A stretch of DNA of 64,000 nucleotides. It comes from Streptomyces sp. Je 1-79. Its GTDB lineage: Bacteria; Actinomycetota; Actinomycetes; Streptomycetales; Streptomycetaceae. The notes beneath the pieces were generated by a model. That model made no database searches and was not told where the DNA came from. It saw nothing but the letters and a program-made list of their open reading frames with translations. Position numbers and translations under genes: made by a program. The DNA lies in assembly GCF_025195125.1 (NCBI RefSeq), contig NZ_JAMGSL010000011.1, positions 211,881-275,880 of the forward strand, in the 5' to 3' direction. This document shows positions 1 to 7,156 of this stretch, one piece after another. Positions within the stretch are counted from its first letter, which is position 1. Each line of letters starts with the position of its first letter.

Positions 1-113
1 AGGCCGAGGGCACGATGCAGGTCACGATCCCGCTGGACGACCACGTCCTCGACCCCCGGTACTACGAGCCGCTCACCGACTACCTGCTCGACGCGGCGGG
101 CCTGAAGGACTGA
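1..113 (+). CDS. 3' end of an unidentified gene
   Basis: Only the last 36 codons are inside the window, read in the frame that starts at base 3 and ends at TGA 111-113. The visible tail is acidic and ends in LDAAGLKD. It has no motif I recognise, so no family or function is assigned. Codon use is normal for the window (G/C in third positions), which supports a real coding tail. A strong hairpin follows at 134-163, between this gene and the convergent cation diffusion facilitator gene. Confidence 0.6.
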   Translation, partial: AEGTMQVTIPLDDHVLDPRYYEPLTDYLLDAAGLKD

Positions 114-133
114 CGGCCGGGCGGCCGGACGAC

Positions 134-163
134 GACGGGGCCGCACGGGGCCGCGGCCCCGTC
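134..163. terminator. bidirectional terminator hairpin
   Basis: A perfect 11-bp inverted repeat, GACGGGGCCGC at 134-144 and GCGGCCCCGTC at 153-163, with an 8-nt loop. It lies between two convergent genes and runs into the stop codon of the minus-strand gene (162-164). It has no U-tract, as is usual in streptomycetes. Confidence 0.6.
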
Positions 164-1188
164 ACGCGTCCCGCGGCGCACGCCGGCCGAGACCGGGGGT
201 CGGGTCCAGGTACACCCGCCTGACGGCCGGGAATCGCTCCCGCAGCTGCTGTTCGGCCTCCTCGCAGGCCCATTCGACCTGCCCGGCCGACGCCACGTCA
301 CGGAAGTCGACCTTGGCCGCGATCAGGACCTCCTCCGGGCCCTGGATCAGCGTCGTCAGGTCGAGCACGTCGATGATGTGCGGGACCGACAGCAGCTCCT
401 CGCGGATCTCCGCCCGCATCCGCCTCGGAACCGGCCGGCCGATCAGCAGCTCCGCGTTCGAGCGGCCGAGCACCCAGGCCACGTACACGAGCAGCAGGCC
501 GATGAGGATCGAGGCGACGCCGTCCCACACGTCCGAGCCGGTGAGCTCGACGCCGAGCAGACCGCCGGCCGCCAGCAGCAGACCGGCCAGCGCGGCCGAG
601 TCCTCCATCACGACGGCCTTGACGGTCGTGTCGGGGGTGCGCCGCAGATAGCGGCCGAAGGGCGTCCTCTTCCGTGCCGCCTCGCCCCTGACCTGGCGGA
701 CGCCGGTCCGCAGGGAGAAGCTCTCCAGGACGAAGGCGACGCCGAGCACGATGTACGAGACGAGCGGGTCGCCCACCTCCTCGCCCTGGACGAGGGTGTG
801 GACGCCGTCGTAGACCGAGAAGACCGCCCCGCCGACGAAGGTGGCGACGGCGGCGAGCATCGCCCAGACGTAGCGTTCGTTCGCGTAGCCGAGCGGATGG
901 TCCTCGTCGGCCGGCTTCTCGCTCCGCTTCAGCGCGGTGAGCAGCATGACCTCGGTGACGGTGTCGGCGACCGAGTGGGCCGCCTCGGAGAGCATCGCGC
1001 TCGATCCTCCCCCATAGCCCTTCGGGCATGGGAGGTGCCCCCACGATCCCGGCGACGGCCTTGGCGGCGGCGATCCCCAGGTTCGCCACCGCCGCCACGA
1101 TCACCGTGACGGTGCTCTCGCCGTTCTGCGAGCCGTTCTGCGAGCTGTTCTGTGCGTCGTCGTTCCGTGCGTCGTCGTTCCGCGCCAT
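162..1188 (-). pseudogene. cation diffusion facilitator (CDF) metal exporter, frameshifted
   Basis: The CDF family comprises membrane proton-coupled exporters of Zn, Fe, Co or Mn. The natural start is ATG at 1188 (MARNDDARN, then a Gln/Asn/Ser-rich stretch). It encodes a first membrane helix (VTVIVAAVANLGIAAAKAVA) and then runs into a 34-bp insertion at 1008-1041. After it, the CDF sequence resumes in another frame at the ATG of 995: LSEAAHSVADT with the family HxxxD metal site, then HPLGYANERY, further helices and the cytoplasmic C-terminal domain. The span is 1027 nt; without the 34 bp it is 993 nt, exactly 331 codons, a usual CDF length. A shortened 277-aa product could be made from 995 but would lack helix 1. 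I treat it as a pseudogene unless the insertion is a sequencing artefact. Confidence 0.75.
1008..1041 (-). repeat. 34-bp palindromic insertion element
   Basis: On the minus strand it reads GGGGCACCTCCC, ATG, CCCGAAGGGC, TATGGGGGA. The arms CCTCCCATGCCC and GGGCTATGGGGGAGG fold into an imperfect hairpin. It resembles the short palindromic REP-like sequences scattered through Streptomyces genomes (recalled, not searched). Removing it restores the reading frame of the interrupted gene as ATC GTG GGA TCG AGC GCG ATG. I saw no second copy in this window. Confidence 0.65.
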
Positions 1189-1211
1189 GGTCCGGACGGT
1201 ATGTCCGGCCC

Positions 1212-2072
1212 TCAGCGCGGGATGCGAACGACACCCTCCTGGATGACCGAGATCGCCAGCCGCCCGTCCTGCGTGTAGATCCGCGCCTGGCCGAGCCCCC
1301 GCCCGCCCGACGCGGACGGCGACTCCTGGTCGTACAGCAGCCACTCGTCGGCCCGGAACGGCCGGTGGAACCACATCGCGTGGTCCAGCGACGCCCCGAC
1401 GACGTCCCCGACCGCCCAGCCGCCGCGCCCGTGGGCGAGCAGCACCGAGTCGAGCAGCGTCATGTCGGAGACGTAGGTCGCCAGGCAGACGTGCAGCAGG
1501 GGGTCGTCGGCCAGCTTGCCGTTCGTACGGAACCAGACCTGCGAGCGCGGCTCGCGCGGCTCCCCTACCGAACCCCACGGCGGCACGTCGGCGTAGCGCA
1601 GGTCCACCGCGGCCCGCGCCTCGACCAGGCGCGCGGCCACCTCCGCCGGGAGGTGCCGGGGCAGCATCTCGGCCGCCGTCGGCAGGGACTCCGGGTCCGG
1701 CGCGGCCGGCATGTCGTACTGGTGCTCAAGCCCCTCCTCGTACGTCTGGAAGGACGCGGAGAAGTGGAAGATCGGCTGCCCGTGCTGGACGGCGACGACC
1801 CGGCGGGTGGTGAAGGAGCGGCCGTCACGGATGCGGTCGACCGTGTAGACGATCGGCGCGCCCGGGTCCCCGGCGCGCAGGAAGTACGCGTGCAGGGAGT
1901 GGACGAGCCGGTCCGCGGGGACGGTCCGGCCCGCCGCCACCAGCGCCTGGGCGGCCACCTGGCCGCCGAAGACGCGGGGGACGACGGCGGAGCGGGACTG
2001 TCCCCGGAAGATGTTCTGCTCGATCTGCTCCAGGTCGAGCAGATCGAGCAGAGCGTCCAGAGCCTCGGGCAC
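1212..2072 (-). CDS. tesB: acyl-CoA thioesterase II
   Basis: Hydrolyses acyl-CoA to free fatty acid and CoA in the cytoplasm. The 286-aa product has the double hot-dog architecture of TesB: FGGQVAAQALVAA near residue 35, LHAYFLRAGDP near 60, and the conserved C-terminal block SLDHAMWFHRPFRADEW with the catalytic-site Asp. The length matches the family (about 285-290). It starts with GTG directly after the TAA of the acyl-CoA dehydrogenase (stop 2073-2075), so the two are translationally coupled. This supports a shared role in fatty acyl-CoA turnover. Both genes should be transcribed from the promoter near 3264-3292. Confidence 0.92.
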   Translation of the reverse strand: MPEALDALLDLLDLEQIEQNIFRGQSRSAVVPRVFGGQVAAQALVAAGRTVPADRLVHSLHAYFLRAGDPGAPIVYTVDRIRDGRSFTTRRVVAVQHGQPIFHFSASFQTYEEGLEHQYDMPAAPDPESLPTAAEMLPRHLPAEVAARLVEARAAVDLRYADVPPWGSVGEPREPRSQVWFRTNGKLADDPLLHVCLATYVSDMTLLDSVLLAHGRGGWAVGDVVGASLDHAMWFHRPFRADEWLLYDQESPSASGGRGLGQARIYTQDGRLAISVIQEGVVRIPR

Positions 2073-3230
2073 TTACAGGCCCATCGACTTGGCGATGATC
2101 GACTTCATGATCTCGCTCGTACCGCCGTAGATGCGGTTGACGCGGTTGTCGGCGTACAGGCGCGCGATCGGGTACTCGTTCATGTAGCCGTAGCCGCCGT
2201 GCAGCTGGAGGCAGCGGTCGATCACGCGGTGCGCGACCTCGGTGCAGAAGAGCTTGGCGCTCGCGGCCTCGGCCGGGGTCAGCTCGCCCGCGTCCAGGGC
2301 CTCCAGGGCGCGGTCGGCGACCGCCTCGGCGGCGTCCACCTCGGCCTGGCAGGCGGCCAGTTCGAACTTGGTGTTCTGGAAGTGCGCGACCGGCTTGCCG
2401 AAGACCGTGCGGTCCGTGACGTACTGCTGGGCGAAGCGGACGGCGGCCTTGGCCTGCGCGTAGGCGCCGAAGGCGATGCCCCAGCGCTCGGAGGCCAGGT
2501 TGTGGCCGAGGTAGTAGAAGCCCTTGTTCTCCTCGCCGAGCAGGTCCTCGACCGGCACCTTCACGTCGACGAACGCCAGCTCGGCGGTGTCGGAGGTGCG
2601 CAGGCCGAGCTTGTCCAGCTTGCGGCCGATGGAGTAGCCCTCGGACTTGGTGTCCACGGCGAAGAGGGAGATGCCGAAGCGGCGGTCCTCGGCCGTCGGG
2701 GCGGAGGTACGGGCACAGACGATCACGCGGTCGGCGTGGACGCCACCGGTGATGAAGGTCTTGGAGCCGTTGAGGACGTAGTGCGTGCCGTCCTCGGAGA
2801 GCTTGGCGGTGGTCTTCATGCCCGCGACGTCGGAGCCGGTGCCCGGCTCGGTCATCGCCAGCGCCCACATCTCCTCGCCGGAGACGAACTTCGGGAGGTA
2901 ACGCTTCTTCTGCTCGTCGGTGGCGAGCATCTTGATGTACGGCAGGGCGAGCAGCACGTGGACGCCGGAGCCGCCGAACTGGACGCCCGCGCGGGAGGTC
3001 TCCTCGTAGAGGACGGCCTCGAACTTGTGGGTGTCCAGGCCCGCGCCGCCGAACTCCTCGGGCACGTTGATGCCGAAGACGCCCAGCTCGCCGAGCTTGT
3101 CGTAGAACTCGCGCGGCGCCTGGCCCGCGGCGAACCAGTCGTCGTAGACGGGGACGACCTCGGCCTCGATGAAGGCCCGGATGGTCTCCCGGAACGCCTC
3201 GTGGTCCTCGTTGAATACCGTACGGCGCAC
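2073..3230 (-). CDS. acyl-CoA dehydrogenase
   Basis: FAD-dependent alpha,beta-dehydrogenation of acyl-CoA; electrons pass to ETF. The 385-aa protein has the standard fold: N-terminal helical domain, substrate/FAD motif AMTEPGTGSD near residue 125, NGSKTFITGG near 155, and QLHGGYGYMNEYPI in the C-terminal helical domain. The position that holds the catalytic Glu in short/medium-chain enzymes is Gly here (IYGGTSEIMK). The base is therefore probably the Glu of ASERWG near residue 247, as in the isovaleryl/long-chain subgroup (inference). Start is GTG with a clear AAGGAGG upstream. First gene of a two-gene unit with tesB; a candidate operator overlaps its promoter. The exact substrate is not readable from sequence. 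Confidence 0.92.
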   Translation of the reverse strand: MRRTVFNEDHEAFRETIRAFIEAEVVPVYDDWFAAGQAPREFYDKLGELGVFGINVPEEFGGAGLDTHKFEAVLYEETSRAGVQFGGSGVHVLLALPYIKMLATDEQKKRYLPKFVSGEEMWALAMTEPGTGSDVAGMKTTAKLSEDGTHYVLNGSKTFITGGVHADRVIVCARTSAPTAEDRRFGISLFAVDTKSEGYSIGRKLDKLGLRTSDTAELAFVDVKVPVEDLLGEENKGFYYLGHNLASERWGIAFGAYAQAKAAVRFAQQYVTDRTVFGKPVAHFQNTKFELAACQAEVDAAEAVADRALEALDAGELTPAEAASAKLFCTEVAHRVIDRCLQLHGGYGYMNEYPIARLYADNRVNRIYGGTSEIMKSIIAKSMGL

Positions 3231-3263
3231 GAGCCGCCTCCTTCGGAGTCCTGCGTACCTGAC

Positions 3264-3292
3264 GCACTATGCCTAAGCGCTTGCTCAGTCAA
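3264..3292 (-). promoter_or_regulatory. acyl-CoA dehydrogenase promoter with embedded operator
   Basis: On the minus strand, TTGACT (3292-3287) and TAGTGC (3269-3264) are separated by 17 bp, fitting a -35/-10 pair. The spacer contains GAGCAAGCGCTTAGG, a near-palindrome around AAGCGCTT. It resembles the AnCAAGnnCTTGnT sites bound by some TetR-type lipid regulators such as KstR2. The regulator is not in the window. Confidence 0.45.
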
Positions 3293-3357
3293 GTTACCCA
3301 TCGGTTCGCGCCGCTGTCCAGATCTGGGGGCCCCAGGGTTGCCCACATCACGTCCAC

Positions 3358-4590
3358 TCAGGAGCCGGGCGCCTCGCCGGGTACCCAGCGGAGGCCGACG
3401 GAGTCGTACTCCCACACCGGGCGGCCCCGCAGACCGCTCGTCCGGAAGGGTGCGCCGTCCTCGTCCCCGATCCGGACCGTGCCCCGGCGCCCCTCCGAGC
3501 TCCACTCCAGCTCCAGGTACCAGCGGCAGTCGCACCCCGCCGCCCCGGCCGAGACCAGCAGCTCCTCCGGCTCGGCGGCGCTGACCGTGTACGGGAAGGA
3601 GACCGCCGGGAGCGTCCGGCCCTCCTCCCCGGAGGCGTCGTACCCGTCCAGCGCCCGCGCCACCGGCCGCGGCCGGTCCAGGTCCACCTCGAAACGGCGC
3701 GGCGTCACCGCCCCGCCGCACCCGCCGCCCATCTGGTACGCGGTCCACGGCAGCGGCGCGCCCCGCTCGACCACCCGCACGTGCAGCGCCTGGAGCACCA
3801 CCGCCGCCGAGTTCTTCCCCTGCACCGACACCCGCACCAGCGTCTTCCCGCCGTCCACGGCCCCCTGCGTCACCGCCCAGCTCCTCGCGTCGGCCGACCC
3901 CGGCGGGGGAGGGGGCGTCCGCTCCACGAGGTAGGTGTGCCCGCACCCGTCCTCATAGAGGTGCGAGGCGACCGTCCACGTCAGCGGCGCCGGCGGTTCG
4001 GCGGCCCGCTCCCGGGTCTTCCCGGGCAGGAGTACGGCTCCGAGCGTCACCGCCCCCACGACCGCCAGCACCCCGCCGACCAAGCCCAACCACGCCCACC
4101 GGCGCCTCCGCCGCCCGGACGGGAGGCCCGGCACGCGCGCGTGCACGGGTTCCAGCTCGGGGTCGGGCTCGGGCTCGGACGCGGGCTCGGGCTCGGACGC
4201 GGGCTCCGGGGCCGGCTCGGGCTCCGGGGCCGGCTCGGGCTCCGGCGTCGGCTTCGGTTCCGGGCCGGGCACGGGCTCCGCGTCGGGCACGGGCTCCGCG
4301 TCGGGCACGGGCTCCGCGTCGGGCTCCGGCACCGGAGGGCGACGGGTGCGGTCGGCGCGGCTCCAGGCCACCTCCAGGGCCCGCCGCTCCTCCTCGTCCG
4401 CCCCGCACAGCAGGGCGAGGTGGTCGACCACGGCGAACTCCTCCGGGACGGTCGCGCCCGAGCAGTAGCGGTGGAGGGTGGACGCGCTGACGCTCAGGCG
4501 CCGGCCCAGCGCCTCGTAACTGCGCCCGTCCCGCGCCTTCAGCGCGTGCACGAGCCGCGCGAACTCCTCGACGGCGGCGTCCTTCGGCAT
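3358..4590 (-). CDS. membrane-anchored helix-turn-helix protein with Pro-Glu linker
   Basis: A 410-aa protein. Residues about 5-70 form an XRE-like HTH domain (YEALGRRLSVSASTLHRYCSG). Residues about 95-150 are a repetitive PEPxPEP linker. After a basic RRRRRW patch comes one membrane helix (LGLVGGVLAVVGAVTLGAVLL), then an extracellular C-terminal domain of about 200 residues containing several cysteines. The order suggests a DNA- or protein-binding cytoplasmic head and an outside sensor. This architecture occurs in streptomycetes, but its function is not known to me. The start at ATG 4590 is chosen because GAGGGGG lies just upstream; an in-frame GTG at 4617 lacks a better site. Transcribed alone and divergent from the secreted protein at 4754. 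Confidence 0.8.
   Translation of the reverse strand: MPKDAAVEEFARLVHALKARDGRSYEALGRRLSVSASTLHRYCSGATVPEEFAVVDHLALLCGADEEERRALEVAWSRADRTRRPPVPEPDAEPVPDAEPVPDAEPVPGPEPKPTPEPEPAPEPEPAPEPASEPEPASEPEPDPELEPVHARVPGLPSGRRRRRWAWLGLVGGVLAVVGAVTLGAVLLPGKTRERAAEPPAPLTWTVASHLYEDGCGHTYLVERTPPPPPGSADARSWAVTQGAVDGGKTLVRVSVQGKNSAAVVLQALHVRVVERGAPLPWTAYQMGGGCGGAVTPRRFEVDLDRPRPVARALDGYDASGEEGRTLPAVSFPYTVSAAEPEELLVSAGAAGCDCRWYLELEWSSEGRRGTVRIGDEDGAPFRTSGLRGRPVWEYDSVGLRWVPGEAPGS
4271..4324. repeat. three 18-bp tandem repeats in the Pro-Glu linker
   Basis: Three exact head-to-tail copies of ACGGGCTCCGCGTCGGGC, encoding DAEPVP on the minus strand. Two further pairs of shorter related repeats lie at about 4160-4260. 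The units keep the frame, so copy-number change would alter only linker length. Confidence 0.85.
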
Positions 4591-4753
4591 TCCATCCCCC
4601 TCGAACCTGCGTCCCACGCTTCATGTCCTTGCACGTCAGTGGGGGTGGGATGGTTCCGGGACGGGTGGAGGGCGCGTCACCGTTGCAAGCAACGGGCTCC
4701 GGCCCGACGCTGGTCGAGCACTGACCGAACGACCCGACGGGGGATCCACCACC

Positions 4754-5359
4754 ATGAACAAGCTCCGTGCCGCACTCGCCACCGCCACCGCTGCCGCCCT
4801 GGGCCTCGCGGCCCTCGCCACGGCCCCGGCGCAGGCCGCTGCCCAGCCCGCCTTCCTCGCCGCCTCCCAGATGCCGCCGTCGTCGACGCCGTGGACCGCC
4901 ACCCGGGTCTTCACCGGCATCCCGGAGAACGGCGGCGCCCTCTGCGCCCCGTACAAGATCCCGGCGCAGAACACCCGCTACCGCGAGTTCACCACCGAGC
5001 TCGACACCAACGGCGTCCAGATCACCACCGTCGCCCGCACCGAGGCCGACGCCGTGAAGCTGGTCGACACCCTCCGCAAGGCCCTCGCCGGCTGCGGGCC
5101 CCTGCTGGAGCGGCAGAACCCGGGCCTGCACGCCGTCAGCGCCTCCCACGGCAAGCTCGCCGTCGAGGAGGGTGCCTGGGTCTACAGCCTGGACACCGCC
5201 GACCCGCAGATCGGCATCACCGACATCCACCTCTTCTCCGTCGGCCGCGACGGCCGCACCGTCACCCTCGTCCGCTGGGGGCAGATGGGCGACTTCGAGG
5301 ACGCCCCGCTGGCGGACTTCAAGAACACCACGCGCACCGCGGTGAACAAGCTCCGCTGA
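4754..5359 (+). CDS. small secreted protein, unknown function
   Basis: A 201-aa protein with a clear Sec signal peptide: MNKLR, a hydrophobic Ala/Leu core, and likely cleavage after APAQA or QAAA near residues 25-30. The mature part is about 170 residues, mixed alpha/beta in appearance, with two cysteines (GALCAPY and AGCGPL) that could form one disulfide. It loosely resembles small exported sensor-like domains, but no confident family assignment is possible. Start ATG follows GGGGGATCCACC. It ends just before a strong terminator shared with the convergent PucR gene. Confidence 0.8.
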   Translation: MNKLRAALATATAAALGLAALATAPAQAAAQPAFLAASQMPPSSTPWTATRVFTGIPENGGALCAPYKIPAQNTRYREFTTELDTNGVQITTVARTEADAVKLVDTLRKALAGCGPLLERQNPGLHAVSASHGKLAVEEGAWVYSLDTADPQIGITDIHLFSVGRDGRTVTLVRWGQMGDFEDAPLADFKNTTRTAVNKLR

Positions 5360-5366
5360 CGTGCCC

Positions 5367-5398
5367 GCCCTCGGCCGGGGTCACATCCGGCCGAGGGC
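5367..5398. terminator. bidirectional terminator overlapping a gene end
   Basis: A perfect 12-bp inverted repeat, GCCCTCGGCCGG at 5367-5378 and CCGGCCGAGGGC at 5387-5398, with an 8-nt loop. The right arm encodes the last codons of the minus-strand PucR regulator, whose TGA is at 5381-5383. It serves two convergent genes. Confidence 0.75.
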
Positions 5399-6970
5399 GA
5401 ACCACAGCTCCATCCGTACGTTCGCGTCGTCCAGGTCCATGGCCAGGAGCGTGGAGCAGCGGGCGATGCGCTGGCGGACCGTGTTGCGGTGGATGTCCAG
5501 GGCGACGGCCGTCCGGTCCCAGCTGCCGTGGAGCGAGAGCCAGGTGCGGAGGGTCTCGGTCAGCGGCTCGCCGATCGGTGCGAGCAGGGTCCGGGCGTAC
5601 GCGGCGGCCTCCGCCTCGTCGATGAGCCCGCCGAACCCGGCGGGCCGGTGGCGTACGAGATCGGTGCGGCCGGCCTCGGCCCTGCGCAGCGCCCGTGCGG
5701 CCTGGGCGTCGGCGACGGAGAGGTCGCCGGCGTCGACGGGGGAGCTGACGCCGAGGGTCCATCCGGGCTGGGCGGTGACGGGGGAGGAGGCGGGCAGCAG
5801 GAGCCGGACGGTCACGGGGGTGCCGTCCGGCTCGGCCTCGCCCGCCTCCGCGTCGCCGGTTCCGCCCGTGGAGGCTCCGCCCGTGGCGTCGCCCGGGTCG
5901 GTGGTGGCCGTGCGCGTCGTCTCGCTGCCGGCTTCGCCCGTGCCCGCCTCCGCGCCGGTGGCTTCCTCGCCCGCGTCCATCAGCGGCGTGCCCAGAGCCG
6001 CCGCCAGGCTCGGCGCGGCGAACGGGGTGCCGTCGCCGCCGTGGGCGTGGACGACGGTCCAGGGGCCGGGGCCGAGGGCCGGAGCGGCCTCCTCCGGCCG
6101 GGTGCCGAGGAGGAGGCGGACCAGGGCGGCGTCCCGGGCCGAGACGTCGGCGCCCCGGTGCGGGGCGGTCAGCAGGGAGAGCAGGACGACCGCGACGCCC
6201 GCGATCGTGTGGTCCCCGGGCTCGCGGCTCTCCGTCGCGACCCCGAGCGTCAGTCCGTCGCCCTCACCGTCGCCGCCGCCCAGCGCGTACGCGGCGAGGC
6301 GCAGCCCGTCGCCCTCACCGCTCGCGGAGGCCGGGCCACCGGGCCGGCGGCCCACCACGCCCGCCAGCTCCATGAGCGCCCCGGACGCCGCGCCCGGCAG
6401 TTCCCGGCCCGCCGCCGCGTAGGGCGTACCGTCCGCCGCGTAGAGCGCCGCGTGCCCTCCGAGCCGGGACGCGAGCGCCCCGAGGACCGCCGGGACCGGC
6501 GCCGGCCGGGCGGCCGCCACCGCAAGCGACTGCTGGGCCTCGGTCACCCGGCGCAGCTCCCGGTGGCGGGCCTCCGCCATCAGCCGCCACACCGCCCGGG
6601 CCACCGCCGTGAACGGCGTGTCCGGCGGCACTTCGAGCAGGGGCAGCCCGCGGCGCCCGCACGCGTCGACGAGCGCCGCGGGCACCGTGTCGTACACCGG
6701 TGTGACGCCGAAACCGAGCGCCGCCGCCCCTGCCGCCACCACCCGCTCGACATAGTGCTCCGGGTCCGTGAGCTGCACGCCCGCGGTCATCAGCAGCTCG
6801 CCGCCGAGGAGGTACGGATACGGGTCGGCCATCTCGGAGGTGTGCACCCAGTGGACGGCGGCGTCCTCCGGGCCGGCGAGGAGCCGCAGCCCGAGGTCCT
6901 TCCGGCTCAGCAGCGCGGCCAGCGAGACGGGCGGGGCCGGGGGTGTCGACGTGGGTTCCTTGGCGGGCAT
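5381..6970 (-). CDS. PucR-family transcriptional regulator
   Basis: A 529-aa cytoplasmic regulator. The N-terminal PucR ligand domain (about residues 18-135) contains LAALLSRKDLGLRLLAG and LLGGELLMTAG. The C-terminal HTH (last 60 residues) contains WDRTAVALDIHRNTVRQRIAR. Between them lies a degenerate GGDEF-like/CdaR region interrupted by an acidic Gly/Thr-rich stretch. PucR proteins often control nitrogen-compound catabolism (purines, amines, amino acids). It is divergent from the symporter at 7157, the natural target along with the ureohydrolase. ATG 6970 is preferred because AAAGG lies 9 nt upstream; ATG 6991 has no ribosome site. Confidence 0.85.
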   Translation of the reverse strand: MPAKEPTSTPPAPPVSLAALLSRKDLGLRLLAGPEDAAVHWVHTSEMADPYPYLLGGELLMTAGVQLTDPEHYVERVVAAGAAALGFGVTPVYDTVPAALVDACGRRGLPLLEVPPDTPFTAVARAVWRLMAEARHRELRRVTEAQQSLAVAAARPAPVPAVLGALASRLGGHAALYAADGTPYAAAGRELPGAASGALMELAGVVGRRPGGPASASGEGDGLRLAAYALGGGDGEGDGLTLGVATESREPGDHTIAGVAVVLLSLLTAPHRGADVSARDAALVRLLLGTRPEEAAPALGPGPWTVVHAHGGDGTPFAAPSLAAALGTPLMDAGEEATGAEAGTGEAGSETTRTATTDPGDATGGASTGGTGDAEAGEAEPDGTPVTVRLLLPASSPVTAQPGWTLGVSSPVDAGDLSVADAQAARALRRAEAGRTDLVRHRPAGFGGLIDEAEAAAYARTLLAPIGEPLTETLRTWLSLHGSWDRTAVALDIHRNTVRQRIARCSTLLAMDLDDANVRMELWFALGRM

Positions 6971-7009
6971 CGCTATGGACCTTTCGTACATCGCACCGGG
7001 TGAACAGTG

Positions 7010-7029
7010 GATGAAACCTACGCTTCATC
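7010..7029. promoter_or_regulatory. inverted repeat between PucR gene and symporter
   Basis: GATGAA (7010-7015) and TTCATC (7024-7029) form an inverted repeat with an 8-nt spacer in the 186-bp divergent intergenic region. It is a candidate binding site for the adjacent PucR regulator. A direct repeat AGTCACT...AGTCACT lies further right, near 7100. Confidence 0.4.
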
Positions 7030-7156
7030 GTCGCTTTCCGGCCACCTAACCTCGTGGCATCCAGCGGCCGCGGGTACGGGCGGATGTCCTCGCGATCAGT
7101 CACTGGAGTCACTCCACCCGCACGACACGCCACCGAAGTGAACGAGGGAGGGCCCC

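Noticed and set aside
1152..3584. 810-aa open frame on the plus strand opposite tesB and the acyl-CoA dehydrogenase
   Set aside because: Low-complexity Arg/Gly/Val-rich antisense translation, a by-product of high GC; the minus-strand genes have clear families.
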